From: Physcia stellaris
Taxonomy: Eukaryota; Ascomycota; Lecanoromycetes; Caliciales; Physciaceae
Direction of reading: 5' to 3'
Length of the DNA: 64,000 bases
Assembly (NCBI GenBank): GCA_018902385.1
Contig: JABSSW010000005.1
Coordinates: 1,054,001-1,118,000, forward strand
Both the position numbers and the translations under genes were made by a program. Positions 54,925 to 64,000 of this stretch are shown here, in pieces. The notes under the pieces were generated by a model. The model was not told the origin of the DNA, did not search any database, and worked only from the letters and a program-made list of their open reading frames with translations. Positions within the stretch are counted from its first letter, which is position 1. Each line of letters opens with the position of its first letter.

Positions 54925-57095
54925 TAAGCCATTTTTGGAGCCTTTTACACCAATTCCGCAAATCTTAATTCAAAGTTAGGTTGCGGTTTGTTTTTGATAT
55001 TCAATGATTTCATGCTGTGATGGAAGCGATCTATTGAGTTCTGAAAGTCCCGACATACCTGTATCTCTGGTAACGTCGATGTCCGCCAATTGGTGATTTA
55101 TAAATTTCAATAGGAGAAGCGAAGTAAGTAGGCCAGGTGTGGGAAATGGCAGAGAACATGATTTATCACCGAAGTTTCTACTTACCTCTTCAGTTCTGCC
55201 GGGCCGCTAGAATGTCGGCTGATGTGTGTAAATTCTGACATCGGAGACTCGGTCTGATTCTGTAGTAGATCCATGACTCCGATTGGCAAGCACGTATCGA
55301 AAGCCCTCTCAGAATCTATCCAGTCCTTCCTCCTTAGTATCTTCGCCAGTCGCGATAGATCTGCACCATCCCTGCATATTCCAGCGTATAGACCCATTCA
55401 ACATGATCGTCGAGGCCCTAATTTTTCTCCAAGTCCAGTTGGTAAAGCGACCAGAAGGGTATAGTAGAGACCTTTTGTGATTGAACCGGACAACCAGAAA
55501 ATATGGCTAACCTCCTTCTCGCTCACCCTGACACTCATATCCATTATCATTTTCCTACCCGATATCGACGTCGGTAACCGCCGAATGACTGATTTCACAC
55601 CGGACGTCCAACATGCATTGATGACCAAGCCATTTGTTTCCGGATCATGCTCTGTAATTATCGCGTCGACGACGTGGAAGGAGAGCGGTTTGAGGAACAT
55701 GAGGTGGAAGATTGTGCTGATGGCGTGTCCCCCGCCCGATTTGCGACTGGAGGTTGGGACATGTCGTAAACACTGGGGTGTGCACCGTGATATAAGTCAA
55801 TACCTATCGGTATCGGTGGGTCGTCGTTCAGGTATGGAGGACAATAAAGGTTTCCTCAGGGGCTTCGCATTTGAAACTTATCCTTGTATGGCAACTGCTT
55901 GGTTTCCCATGTGGGCCAGGTGCTTGTTGCACGAGAGAGATCTGAATCGCGATGGGCTCAGTCAGAGTGAGCGGTGCACCTATTTTCCTGCTCTTGATTC
56001 AACGAAGGCTGGTGTGGGGACGTAGAGAGGATGAGGGTGTTTAGATGGTAGAAATCGCCGAGATGATAGTGGCCACTAGAAGCAGGAATCAACCAGATGC
56101 TGAGCGATGTGTTCTAGACTGGGTCGTTAGAGCTCTACCGATTGCTTGACATTGCAACTCCACTCACTGCATGGGTACGTTCGACCTGCCAGATGTTGGA
56201 ACACCTCCGCATACTGCGAAAAGAGCGTTGATTTTGTTCACCCACAGAGCAGATGACAGCTTCCTATTCGCTTTGATCGTAAGGTACCGCTCGAGTATGG
56301 GGGCTCCCGGATTCACGGCCCGAAGATATATCCGACCTCTAACCCCGAGTTCCCCTAGTAGTTTCGTATTTCGTTTGTTGGGTTTCGCGACAGCACCTAG
56401 ATATCAAATTGGCCTCAGCTTTGCATAAATCGCACGTCCAGTGTCATTCATCGATGGCATGTAGCATGGAGCATAGATGAATTCGATGTTTCTGAACATT
56501 CTGCTGACTATGGGTTGATCGTGGGTCAAGTCGATCGCCGTGAAAGCTTAAAGCCAGAGGCCTGACTTGATATGATTGGCAGGTGGTAAGGTAGCTCATA
56601 TCAGAAGTCGTGATGTATGTACATACCAACGTTCACGTGTTGGTCTGTAAGATGTGGGAGGAAAATCGAAGTAATCCGGATTAGTAGGTAAAAGTGGGAA
56701 CATGGAGACATTGGTAGAGGAGGAGTTGAAGAACGAAATATATTTTAGTGGTTATTGGGGTTCCATTCCGAGAAGCACACCCAGCAAGAGCAGTGATACT
56801 TTAAGCCGTCGATCAATTCGAATTCAAGATTATCGAACATATGCAAATCCCAATACCCGCGTCCAATCAGATCCTCGACCGAGAAATCCCGGAATCCGAC
56901 TCAAGCTACTGTGCAAGACTACGCAATCCTACATAAGGTCATGTCCACAGACTTTCTTGTAAAGTTCATCGAGGAAATGTTCCCACGTTGTAAAGCAACC
57001 AAAGCTCTTCCATCAGTTCAAGGCTACATTACGATTCAGCCCAACGTGACGAATCTTTAGACCCGCAAATATCCTAGTTCTTACAAACCCTTACA
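54925..57095. other. Intergenic region with weak minus-strand coding relic
   Basis: No confident gene in about 2.2 kb. On the minus strand, 55398-55740 and 55182-55397 have coding-like texture (FHVVDAIITEHDPETNG, RLAKILRRKDWIDSERAFD) separated by a possible short intron, but I recognise no family and no start. A plus-strand frame at 55477-56025 covers the same DNA. This may be a decayed gene. Confidence 0.35.
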
Positions 57096-57890
57096 ATGAC
57101 CTTAGACAACGATCCAGAGCGCGATGCATTAGACCGAAGTGAACATGGCCCACCCAAACTTGTCAAATTTCGACACATGACTGGCATCGACACGCCAGCC
57201 ATCCTTCACAACAAAGCATCCCAGCGGCCAGCCAAGAATCTTGGAATATACGCTCGAATTGTCTCCGAAGAGCGCAAAGCAACATACCAGTATTACATCA
57301 TGTCTCTGATCATCAATGTATCCTTCATGAGCCAAATCGTAGTGGCAGCCACCCTCACTGCACTCAGCGCAGCCAATACTTCTCACGTTTTGATTACTAT
57401 CCTAGGTAGTATTAATACCGTCATCGCTGGTATTCAAACCTACCTCAAAGGACAAGGTCTGCCAAACAGGCTCAAACAATACCAATTCGGCTTACGCAAG
57501 TTGAGGGAGTTTCTGGAAGATCGGGAGAGGGATTTCAGCCACAAGGATTGCCCGTTGAATGTGGATAAAGTCATTGCGGATGTATCGGCTATGTATCAAG
57601 CTGTAAGGCAGACGGCTGAGGACAATACACCGGATACCTACTTACCAATGGAGGGAGCAGGTAAAAAGCTCTTGGGGCAAAAAGATAATCGAGTGACGCC
57701 GGCCGAGCGTTTGATGGCCGGTGATTTCAATGATGATGTGGTATATGCATCTACCGCGAAAGATACTAATGTGGAAGAATCTAAAAATGCCGAAGGGTCG
57801 AGTGGAGATAAAAAGGCACCGGTCAGTGCTGGCTCTGAGGATACTGAGGCCACACCATTGTTAAAGCAGGGTGATCGTAAACTCTCTTGA
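57096..57890 (+). CDS. Fungal SLATT-domain two-TM protein
   Basis: A single exon of 264 residues. After a hydrophilic N terminus, two adjacent membrane segments (about 68-93 and 97-115) are joined by a very short turn, then a helical segment GLPNRLKQYQFGLRKLREF. This is the fungal SLATT arrangement, related to bacterial two-TM effector domains of nucleotide-signal conflict systems, which are thought to form pores. The C-terminal 100 residues are polar and probably disordered. No sensor or nucleotide cyclase gene lies next to it here. Family placement is from memory; a cell-death or stress role is inference. Confidence 0.75.
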   Translation: MTLDNDPERDALDRSEHGPPKLVKFRHMTGIDTPAILHNKASQRPAKNLGIYARIVSEERKATYQYYIMSLIINVSFMSQIVVAATLTALSAANTSHVLITILGSINTVIAGIQTYLKGQGLPNRLKQYQFGLRKLREFLEDRERDFSHKDCPLNVDKVIADVSAMYQAVRQTAEDNTPDTYLPMEGAGKKLLGQKDNRVTPAERLMAGDFNDDVVYASTAKDTNVEESKNAEGSSGDKKAPVSAGSEDTEATPLLKQGDRKLS

Positions 57891-58153
57891 AGTGTGGTAA
57901 TCTTTCTTGGAGGGTTGAAGAAGGCGCCCTTGATGAGTGGATAGATATAGCAAGAAGCCGAATAGAGCGAAGGCAAGATAGAAGGAAAGAGTGAATGAGG
58001 ATGGTTTTTGGAACGTCAAGAAGTGAGCAATCTTATGTTACTAGTCTTGCAATTCGAGCATATCGACAGGCACTCCGAGATTAGAAACTTTATCTAGCTA
58101 CTCTGAGCGATAAAGAGTATTTGCTATTGTCAAATGTTATCGATTACGGAGTA

Positions 58154-58380
58154 TGTCATGGTCTGGTAGCAAGTGGTGCTAACTTTTTGGATATACCGAG
58201 AGATCCACGATTACCCGACTTAGGACGTAATCAGAAGTTGATGTTTTTTTCATGTCGTCTTCATGTCATTTTCATATCATTTTCATGGATCTTGTGCCAA
58301 ACACTGGTACGCGTCTTGTCATATTCGATGTATTGGTGGCGATGCTTGGGGAAGGGATACCACCACACCAGACCATGGGA
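58154..58380 (+). mobile_element. MITE family M, copy 5 (best reference copy)
   Basis: 227 bp flanked by TA (58152-58153 and 58381-58382). The left end is TGTCATGGTCTGGTAGCAAG and the right end CACCACACCAGACCATGGGA. The interior has three ATTTTCATATCATTTTCATG-like steps and GTGCCAAACACTGGTACGC. No open frame of note. It is the fullest copy with both target bases and so serves as the family reference. From 58381 to 59210 nothing else is recognised. Confidence 0.92.
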
Positions 58381-59210
58381 TAATATTAATATAGCGGTCA
58401 AGGAGTTCAAATACTTATCTCAAAGACAATATGTGATCTTCTGCCTTCAGTCTCTTTCGCAACTCCTCTTCCTTTCATCATAGACGAGATGAACCAAGTC
58501 AAAGATCACAAGAGCGACTGATAAATAGTCGACATCGCATAACCCTAATGCTCCCTCAGGCAGCAGCAACGCCGCCTTGGATAAAACTCGGAAACCCGGG
58601 CTTGGAAGGGGGGAAAACCGAAGACAAATTTGGAGACCAACTCAGGCAGGCGAGACCAGCATTTTGTACACAAGTGCATCGTTAACATCGAGTGTAGGAT
58701 AATCTTACCCAGCAACGACGTCGACATCGATGGTAATCCTAAAGCGCAAAATAACTACGAAAATGAAGGAACGGAGAGGAGAGTGGGCGAGAAGAACAAA
58801 AGATGTGCATCCAAAGCATAATCTCACTTTCTAGCAGCATTTAATGCCGCTCTATTTTGCAGAATTCCTCAGTCGTGAAGCCAATAAACTCGAACACATG
58901 GAGGATGTCTCGGTTTGAGTGAGGTTTATGAGAATGAGGAGACTCATGGAATTCATGAGCGAGAGGACAGTGTGAAAGGAAGTTTGACGTCTTGTTCTGC
59001 CCGCGCGAGTCTGTCTCTGGTGAAACAGTTGAAGAAGAAATGTTTCAAGCGGCTCCTCGTGTCTTGAGCTATTCTTGGGCCAGGTCCATCTCATATCGCT
59101 TAAGAGTTCTCACATGCGTCCAAGCGCCGATTGTCATTCATAACTGCAAAATGAATACCCATCCTTCTCGGGCAGTGTTCGACCGCGTTCAGGACCCAAA
59201 AGCCTTCGTA

Positions 59211-60145
59211 ATGTTATCACCCTCTCCCAAAATCCTGCTTTTACTTCTAGCCATACTCACCTTCACCACCGCCCGGCCTGGCGACTTATCACGAGCCACT
59301 TTCGTCGATGTAAATGTTACCGAAGTCGGAGGAACAACCCATTTCAATGGATACGAAGTCTCCGGATGCGGCGACCCTAGAGACCGAACGTCAAAAGCCA
59401 ATTATATAATAACTTTCCTGTATCAAATGAAACAGCAGCTGGAACACGTAATCGCCGATGCCAACCTTGGTACAAATTCCGAGCACGGCTATGCAGCATT
59501 CTTCAAGTCCAACCGCAACATAGGCAAGGTGGTAGCGATGTTCGAAAAATTTGTTCACGCTTGGCCTATCATCGTAGACGCAGACCGCGCTCCGTTGACA
59601 GAGGCACAGACACGGACTCCACAGCCACGCTTCACCTGTTTCGATGAGACCGACGCGAAGAATGCAGCCTTTTTGCGCGATTGCACCGATCAACCGGAAA
59701 AGGATCAGCAATTTGTTCTGTTTTGGCCGGGAGCAGAGATCATGGTCGTTTGCCCCAACTTCTTCACCGCTAGACAGTTTCCTGCGGCTGGGAGGAATTG
59801 TCCTGAATTGAAAAATGGAAAGTTCAATATTGGAGATGAGAAATTGATGAAAAGCCTGTTTGCTGAAATGGTTTATGTCCTGGTGCTTTTGTATGATCGA
59901 GGTATAAGGGAGGACTGGACTCATAAATGGGACATGCAGTACGCTGTGGAACTTAGTTCAAGACATAGTTTGGGTTTCGCGGAGAATTATGCTTACTATG
60001 CTGGTGGTAAGTATCCATAGCGAATGAGCTTACATAATTTGTGGAATTATGACAATACTGATCATCAATAGCTGTGCAAGGGAATTGTACGAGCTTTCCA
60101 AACGTTGCTGGACGCCGGGACGAGTTGAGACTGCGACAGCTGTGA
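59211..60145 (+). CDS. Secreted zincin-like protein, likely inactive (paralogue B)
   Basis: Exons 59211-60006 and 60072-60145 give 289 residues. The ATG at 59211 opens a signal peptide (MLSPSPKILLLLLAILTF); the longer open frame from 58992 is leader. The 65-bp intron (GTAAGT..TACTGATC..AATAG) lies at the same place and phase as in the gene at 28827-29778 and restores YYAGAVQGNCTSFPN. Shared blocks are GCG, LEHVIAD, HGYAAFFK, VVCPNFF and NYAYYA. The place of the zincin HExxH motif reads AEMVY (218-222): the Glu is kept and both His are lost. It is therefore probably a catalytically dead secreted protein; its role is unknown. Confidence 0.78.
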
Positions 60146-60181
60146 TGAAATTGGGCATTTGTTGGATGTATTCGACAAGAT

Positions 60182-60285
60182 CGGCAGTATTTCCGAACCC
60201 GGGCTATCGTTGGTTCATTCGGTTTCCGTGGATGATTGTGATTATTTAAGATAAGACCCGCACTCAGTTTTCCAGGGCCGAGTGA
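60182..60285 (+). repeat. Dispersed repeat R1, right copy
   Basis: About 100 bp similar to 175-259, with CCGGGCTATCGTTGGTTCAT and GGGCCGAGTGACC. It carries about 20 extra bases before the last block. It begins 37 bp after the stop codon of the paralogue B gene. From 60286 to 61089 I see no gene; frames at 60404 and 60611 lack features. Confidence 0.6.
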
Positions 60286-61089
60286 CCGTGGATTCTCATT
60301 CTCATTTTCTCCATCTCCCGACCTTTTCAACAAGTAATAAAAGCTGATTTGGCTATTGTATCCAGCTGTATTCATCGGTAGTTGCCGGTGAGGTATCTTT
60401 GAAATGCACACTCTATTGGTTTCGACATCACCGTACTACCGAATCCGAACAGGTCACGCGTGCTTCTACATTGATATCAACCTGCCAGTAGACACACACT
60501 TACTTTTGGTAAAGGCACCCCCAACTATCGGTCGTGAAGAGAAGAGATTGTTGAAGGTTGGGTTCGCCGATGAGCAATATGATAGGACTTTCCACTCAAG
60601 CGAATGCTAGATGACTCAATATCTCACTCCTTTCGCTGCAACGTATCCGGTTAAGGAAAAGATTGATATACTAGCTTGGCGCAAGACACAAGGGCCACGG
60701 GAACTGGTCATGGCTGATAGCAAATATCCTCCACAGACCCATCAGAAGCAATCCAACAAGAATAGACATCAGATCCACCGTCATTTTCATCATCTGGGTA
60801 CGCAACATGGCAAGTATCTACAATTTTATCGCTTGCAGACACACTCACAAGTCTAAATATGTAGGATACCACAAATCCCTCTGAACCATTATCACGCCAG
60901 TAAAATTGTCTATGTTACGTAGACCCTTCTCGTCCGGTGGGGTCAGGTTCATCAGAACCCAGCCTGCCTCTTGAGGGTGCTCGGACTGTCCCGGCGTATA
61001 ATATAATTCTTTAATCCTGGATTCGGAGTTGGTTAGTCGCGGAATAAATATGCTTAATATGATCAAGCCCGATATAACCAAGTAAACAT

Positions 61090-61689
61090 TCAATCGGTAA
61101 GCGACTTCCAAGGTCCACCATATCCGCCGCTGCAGCCCAATGATGGCTTAACGGTGTAGGGGATAAATTGGAAGAAGGCAGGAGAGAAGGCTTACCGCTG
61201 CGCCGCATACGCAATCTCTTTGTTCTTCATCCCCGCACTCGGCATCCAAAACCTCGTCTTGTTCTTCCCAGGCTCCCACTGTTTTACCGTGACCCTGGTG
61301 TCCAGATTCGCTAGCGACGAACTTATCTCAGGGCCTATAGTGCCGTATCCAGCGACTTCGTCTGATGTTCTGCTTGCGTATTTCGCGATCGTGAGGTCGA
61401 ATAGAAGACTCACACTCACAGGGTCGACAGGGCGGAGCCAGGTTGGGCGTTTGGGACCATGCGCCCAACTGGCTAGAGACCAGATAGAGGCGATGCCGAA
61501 GTTGGGTATTTTAATACTTTGGAGGACGGGGAGCGATTCTCCATTCGGCAACAGGACGTTGATCGTGCGGAATGGATTTTCCTCAGTGGAGAGCGGACGA
61601 ATGGGTGGACTAGATACCGCGCTGATAGATTTTGTCAGAAGCGTGAGAAGAGAAAGCAGGTAAAGGATTGAAAAAGGTTTTGGATGCAT
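61090..61689 (-). CDS. Small protein with signal peptide, 3' end uncertain
   Basis: Exon 1 (61689-61196) encodes a signal peptide (MHPKPFSILYLLSLLTLLTK) and a body with LLPNGESLPVLQSIKIPNFG and KQWEPGKNKTRFWMP. A good donor (CG|GTAAGC) follows. Joining to the acceptor CTGCAG at 61130 gives a short exon 61129-61090 and 177 residues. An alternative acceptor (TTAAG upstream) gives a longer tail. A third frame, open to 60845 with a membrane segment (LNVYLVISGLIILSIF), would fit well by content but cannot be reached by canonical splicing. No family recognised; secretion or membrane location is inference. Confidence 0.45.
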
Positions 61690-62989
61690 ATTTGTGTAGA
61701 TTCACTGCCTTTCGAAGTACGTTGGTAGACAAACCGAATAAGGGTCGTAGATGATGAGCCAAAGCGTTTTATCAAGGAGCACTTATGAATGGGGTACTTG
61801 GTGACGAGAGAAGGAAGCGGTAATAAAAATGTCCAGGATGTTTACAGCTCCATAGACTGTTAAGCGTTTAGTCGGCATATTGACATGCTTGCTTATGCAG
61901 GAGAAGCGGAACTGTGTCAAAAGATACTCGTCATGAAGGTCCTACTTATTGCATTGCATACACCTGTTCATTGCTTTGCGATCTTGCTTTTCATAACTTC
62001 CGTTCTTTGCTAATCCACACACTGGGGACCGTTGGTGAGGTCGCATAAGTCCCAGCGCAATGAAGAGACACTACGCCATGACAGAGTCTAAATATAAAGC
62101 CGACTGGCCGAGAGTCTCGATTAGCAATCAACATCCCTGAGTGCTCAGTCCAGCAACGGCAAAAGATACGGAAAGACATGATACGAATTTGTGCCACGGG
62201 ATTGTCGCCTTTGATCATCGATTTGACTAACGCTGAAAGGTTGATAGTTCAGAGCCGGACTGACTTACGAGCTTTTACAAGCCAGACGCGCCATGAGGAC
62301 TATAACCTATTCTCTGCTCTAGCTCGAGCTTAGGATGAGTGATTTGTCCACCATTTAAAGATTGGACATTGATATTGAAAACCTGCTTGATGACAACCCT
62401 AAGATATTGTACATGTTTGGGGCCAACGCGACTGATGATGATGGCTTTGTTGAATGCGGTGCTAGACGTCTTGGATATATAATCTAGTTGGACGCTATCC
62501 TGAAATCTGTTTGGATAAAGGATCGAGCATTTTATCTCACGCCATCTCCATCGCACCAACAGTCTTTATCAGTTCCTTTGGGTGCTCCAGATATTTAGTT
62601 GCATGTCCAAGTTCGATGAGCTGAGCATACTGCCTTCCACCTTCACCTCTCCACTGAATACATCATACAAACACACTCAGCAACTCGCTGGCAAGGCTAG
62701 AATAGATGCAACGAGCTACTGCATCACAGGTCGACTGCTGCCAAACGGGCTTCTGGCATGGCCCAAGCGGTAATACGGTTGCATCAAGCCACTTGTCCTT
62801 TGATGTGCGGTTCGAGATTGAGAGTGCGATTCAAAATTGATAATGGAATGAAACACTGCTTCGGTCATGTCCATTGAGAAGGGTTGTTTGTCAATATTTA
62901 ATTTGTCTCGGCTGCCGGATGTCCCTGGGCTCCAGAGTATGCTTTGGCGGATATCAAGCTATGCTCTGTATTTTCCTTCTTGCGTTCTG
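61690..62989. other. Intergenic region
   Basis: About 1.3 kb without a recognised gene, RNA or repeat. Minus-strand frames at 61991-62218 and 62275-62559 lack family features. Confidence 0.5.
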
Positions 62990-63530
62990 TGACCGTGTAA
63001 GGGTCGAGTCGCTCAGCCGTGACCAGTAACCAAAGTGAGGGCAGGCTCGTCTACATGGAGCAGAATTCCACCTCTTGAGGTCCATCACTCCAGATGGCCG
63101 GTTGTCGTCGAATCTTGGCTCCGGCGTACCTTGGTCGAGTACAAGTTTTGTCATATTGGATGTATTGGTGGCGATGCTTGGGGAGGAATCGCAACATAAC
63201 AGGCCATGGGATATTCCCCCTCTTACCGTCAATCGCCCGAAATGAGTCATCGAGTCTCCACTCCTAACGTAGCTCGGCCGATGTCCACAACCGACTCGAC
63301 AACAGACTAATTTCAGTTCGGTCTGCATATTGTACTCCGCCTCTTGCCCTCCATCCCCTCAAATGGTCATTGAGTCTCTGCCTCGGTTCATATCCACAGC
63401 CGACTTGAAAACACAATCGTCGACACGGACTGCACCCTGACCACTCGGTATTCTGCCTCTTGCCGTTGATTGTCATGAATTAATCATCGAGTCTCGGCTG
63501 CTTTGAATAGGTTGTGGTGTGAATGTAGAT
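62990..63530 (+). repeat. Degenerate tandem repeat of about 120 bp (right cluster)
   Basis: Units start near 62990, 63214, 63340 and 63465. They share (C/G)CCTCTT(A/G)CC, TCAT(C/T)GAGTCTC, CCACA(A/G)CCGACT and CGG(T/A)CTGCA words. The same family, inverted, lies at 8960-9240. The first and second units are separated by a fragment of MITE M (63147-63211). From 63531 to 64000 nothing further is recognised. Confidence 0.6.
63147..63211 (+). mobile_element. MITE family M, copy 6 (right-end fragment)
   Basis: 65 bp matching only the right end of the family: TTGTCATATTGGATGTATTG, GGCGATGCTTGGGGAGG and the TIR GGCCATGGGA, followed by TA (63212-63213). The left three quarters are missing. It sits inside the 120-bp repeat cluster. 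Confidence 0.8.
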
Positions 63531-64000
63531 GAATCATTGGGATTACCATGAAACTGAACATCGTCAGAATATCTTTTGCGCCTACGTCAACAGTGGCCGG
63601 TGCCTACGGGTCTTTCACCTGAGGGCGTCGCGCCCGAATTCCCATCTGAACCCACCTCCTGCGCAGATTCCCCAAGATCGTCGTCCGATCACAAGATCAT
63701 TGTTCCGCACAGCGTTGTAAACCGCGTTCACGGCAACACACTTCGCCTCCCTATCCCGCAATTCAGATATCATAGTGTCATGGACTACTAGTCTTACCTA
63801 GGTAGGTGGATCTACACCCCAAGCTCTAGATTCGAATTTTACGTTGTTGGGACGCTTCTACTCTTACTAGTGAGATGGTCTCGGTAGACTACATTACCGT
63901 GTCCAGCTAGGTAGATGATCACGTATGGATGGCTATCTAACCTACTCTCTTCAAGAGCTTTGATATAGCAATCGATGGAGGGGGTTTTGCGATTGGTTTA

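Noticed and set aside
55477-56025. 182-codon plus-strand frame
   Set aside because: The texture is not protein-like beyond the first helix, and the minus strand of the same DNA looks more coding-like; neither is convincing.
1-64000. Biosynthetic gene cluster, CRISPR array, rRNA or prophage
   Set aside because: No synthase-type genes, spaced repeats or rRNA signatures were seen, and the gene style is eukaryotic.

Overview
The window looks like a chromosomal segment of a filamentous ascomycete. Genes are compact, with 45-130 bp GT..AG introns, and the families are typical of that group: a BCS1-like AAA ATPase, CFEM/GPI proteins, a fucose-lectin-like surface protein, a Fungal_trans_2-type regulator and a fungal SLATT protein. 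Gene-bearing DNA has balanced composition. It is interrupted by one sharply bounded, extremely AT-rich island holding a dead LTR retrotransposon, the usual look of a repeat-defence-mutated island. The exact class cannot be fixed from sequence alone.

Layout. 0-9.5 kb: no convincing gene; decayed duplications (two units of about 550 bp, then two of about 660 bp), two strong hairpins, a G-quadruplex motif, shorter degenerate tandem repeats and two MITE copies. 9.8-14.6 kb: BCS1-like AAA ATPase (+) and a type II membrane glycosyltransferase-like protein (-). 15.3-25.6 kb: AT-rich island with a Ty3/Gypsy chromovirus fossil (18,294-24,754, 310-bp LTRs). 25.9-27.5 kb: MFS transporter (-). 28.8-42.5 kb: secreted zincin-like protein, F-box-like protein, repeat-rich GPI protein, M3 oligopeptidase, Cys-rich secreted protein, LRR-like remnant. 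43.6-53.9 kb: membrane-anchored lectin-like protein, double-CFEM GPI protein, a six-exon beta-carbonic anhydrase (-), a regulator-like protein, a small secreted protein. 57.1-61.7 kb: SLATT protein, a second secreted zincin-like paralogue, a small secreted protein (-). 62-64 kb: degenerate repeats of about 120 bp related to those at 9 kb.

Main observations. (1) Cytosines in the AT-rich island appear to have been lost almost only when followed by C or T. CpC/GpG is virtually absent and CpT/ApG scarce, while CpA/TpG and CpG stay common, and 25 of 27 transitions between the two LTRs fall in that context. Classical RIP prefers CpA, so this is the best candidate here for an undescribed process. 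(2) Two secreted paralogues resemble fungal zincins but have lost the HExxH histidines. (3) A GPI protein carries two CFEM domains with matching intron positions, so it arose by exon duplication. (4) A TA-flanked MITE family has six copies here, and a separate pogo/Fot-like MITE is present. (5) Genes for secreted or surface proteins dominate 28.8-61.7 kb.

No metabolic pathway or operon is evident. The shared theme is the cell surface and secretome (lectin, CFEM, GPI, small secreted proteins), with housekeeping genes (M3 peptidase, carbonic anhydrase, AAA ATPase) interspersed. Gene models were spliced by hand from GT/AG and branch-like motifs and frame continuity; no database search was run.
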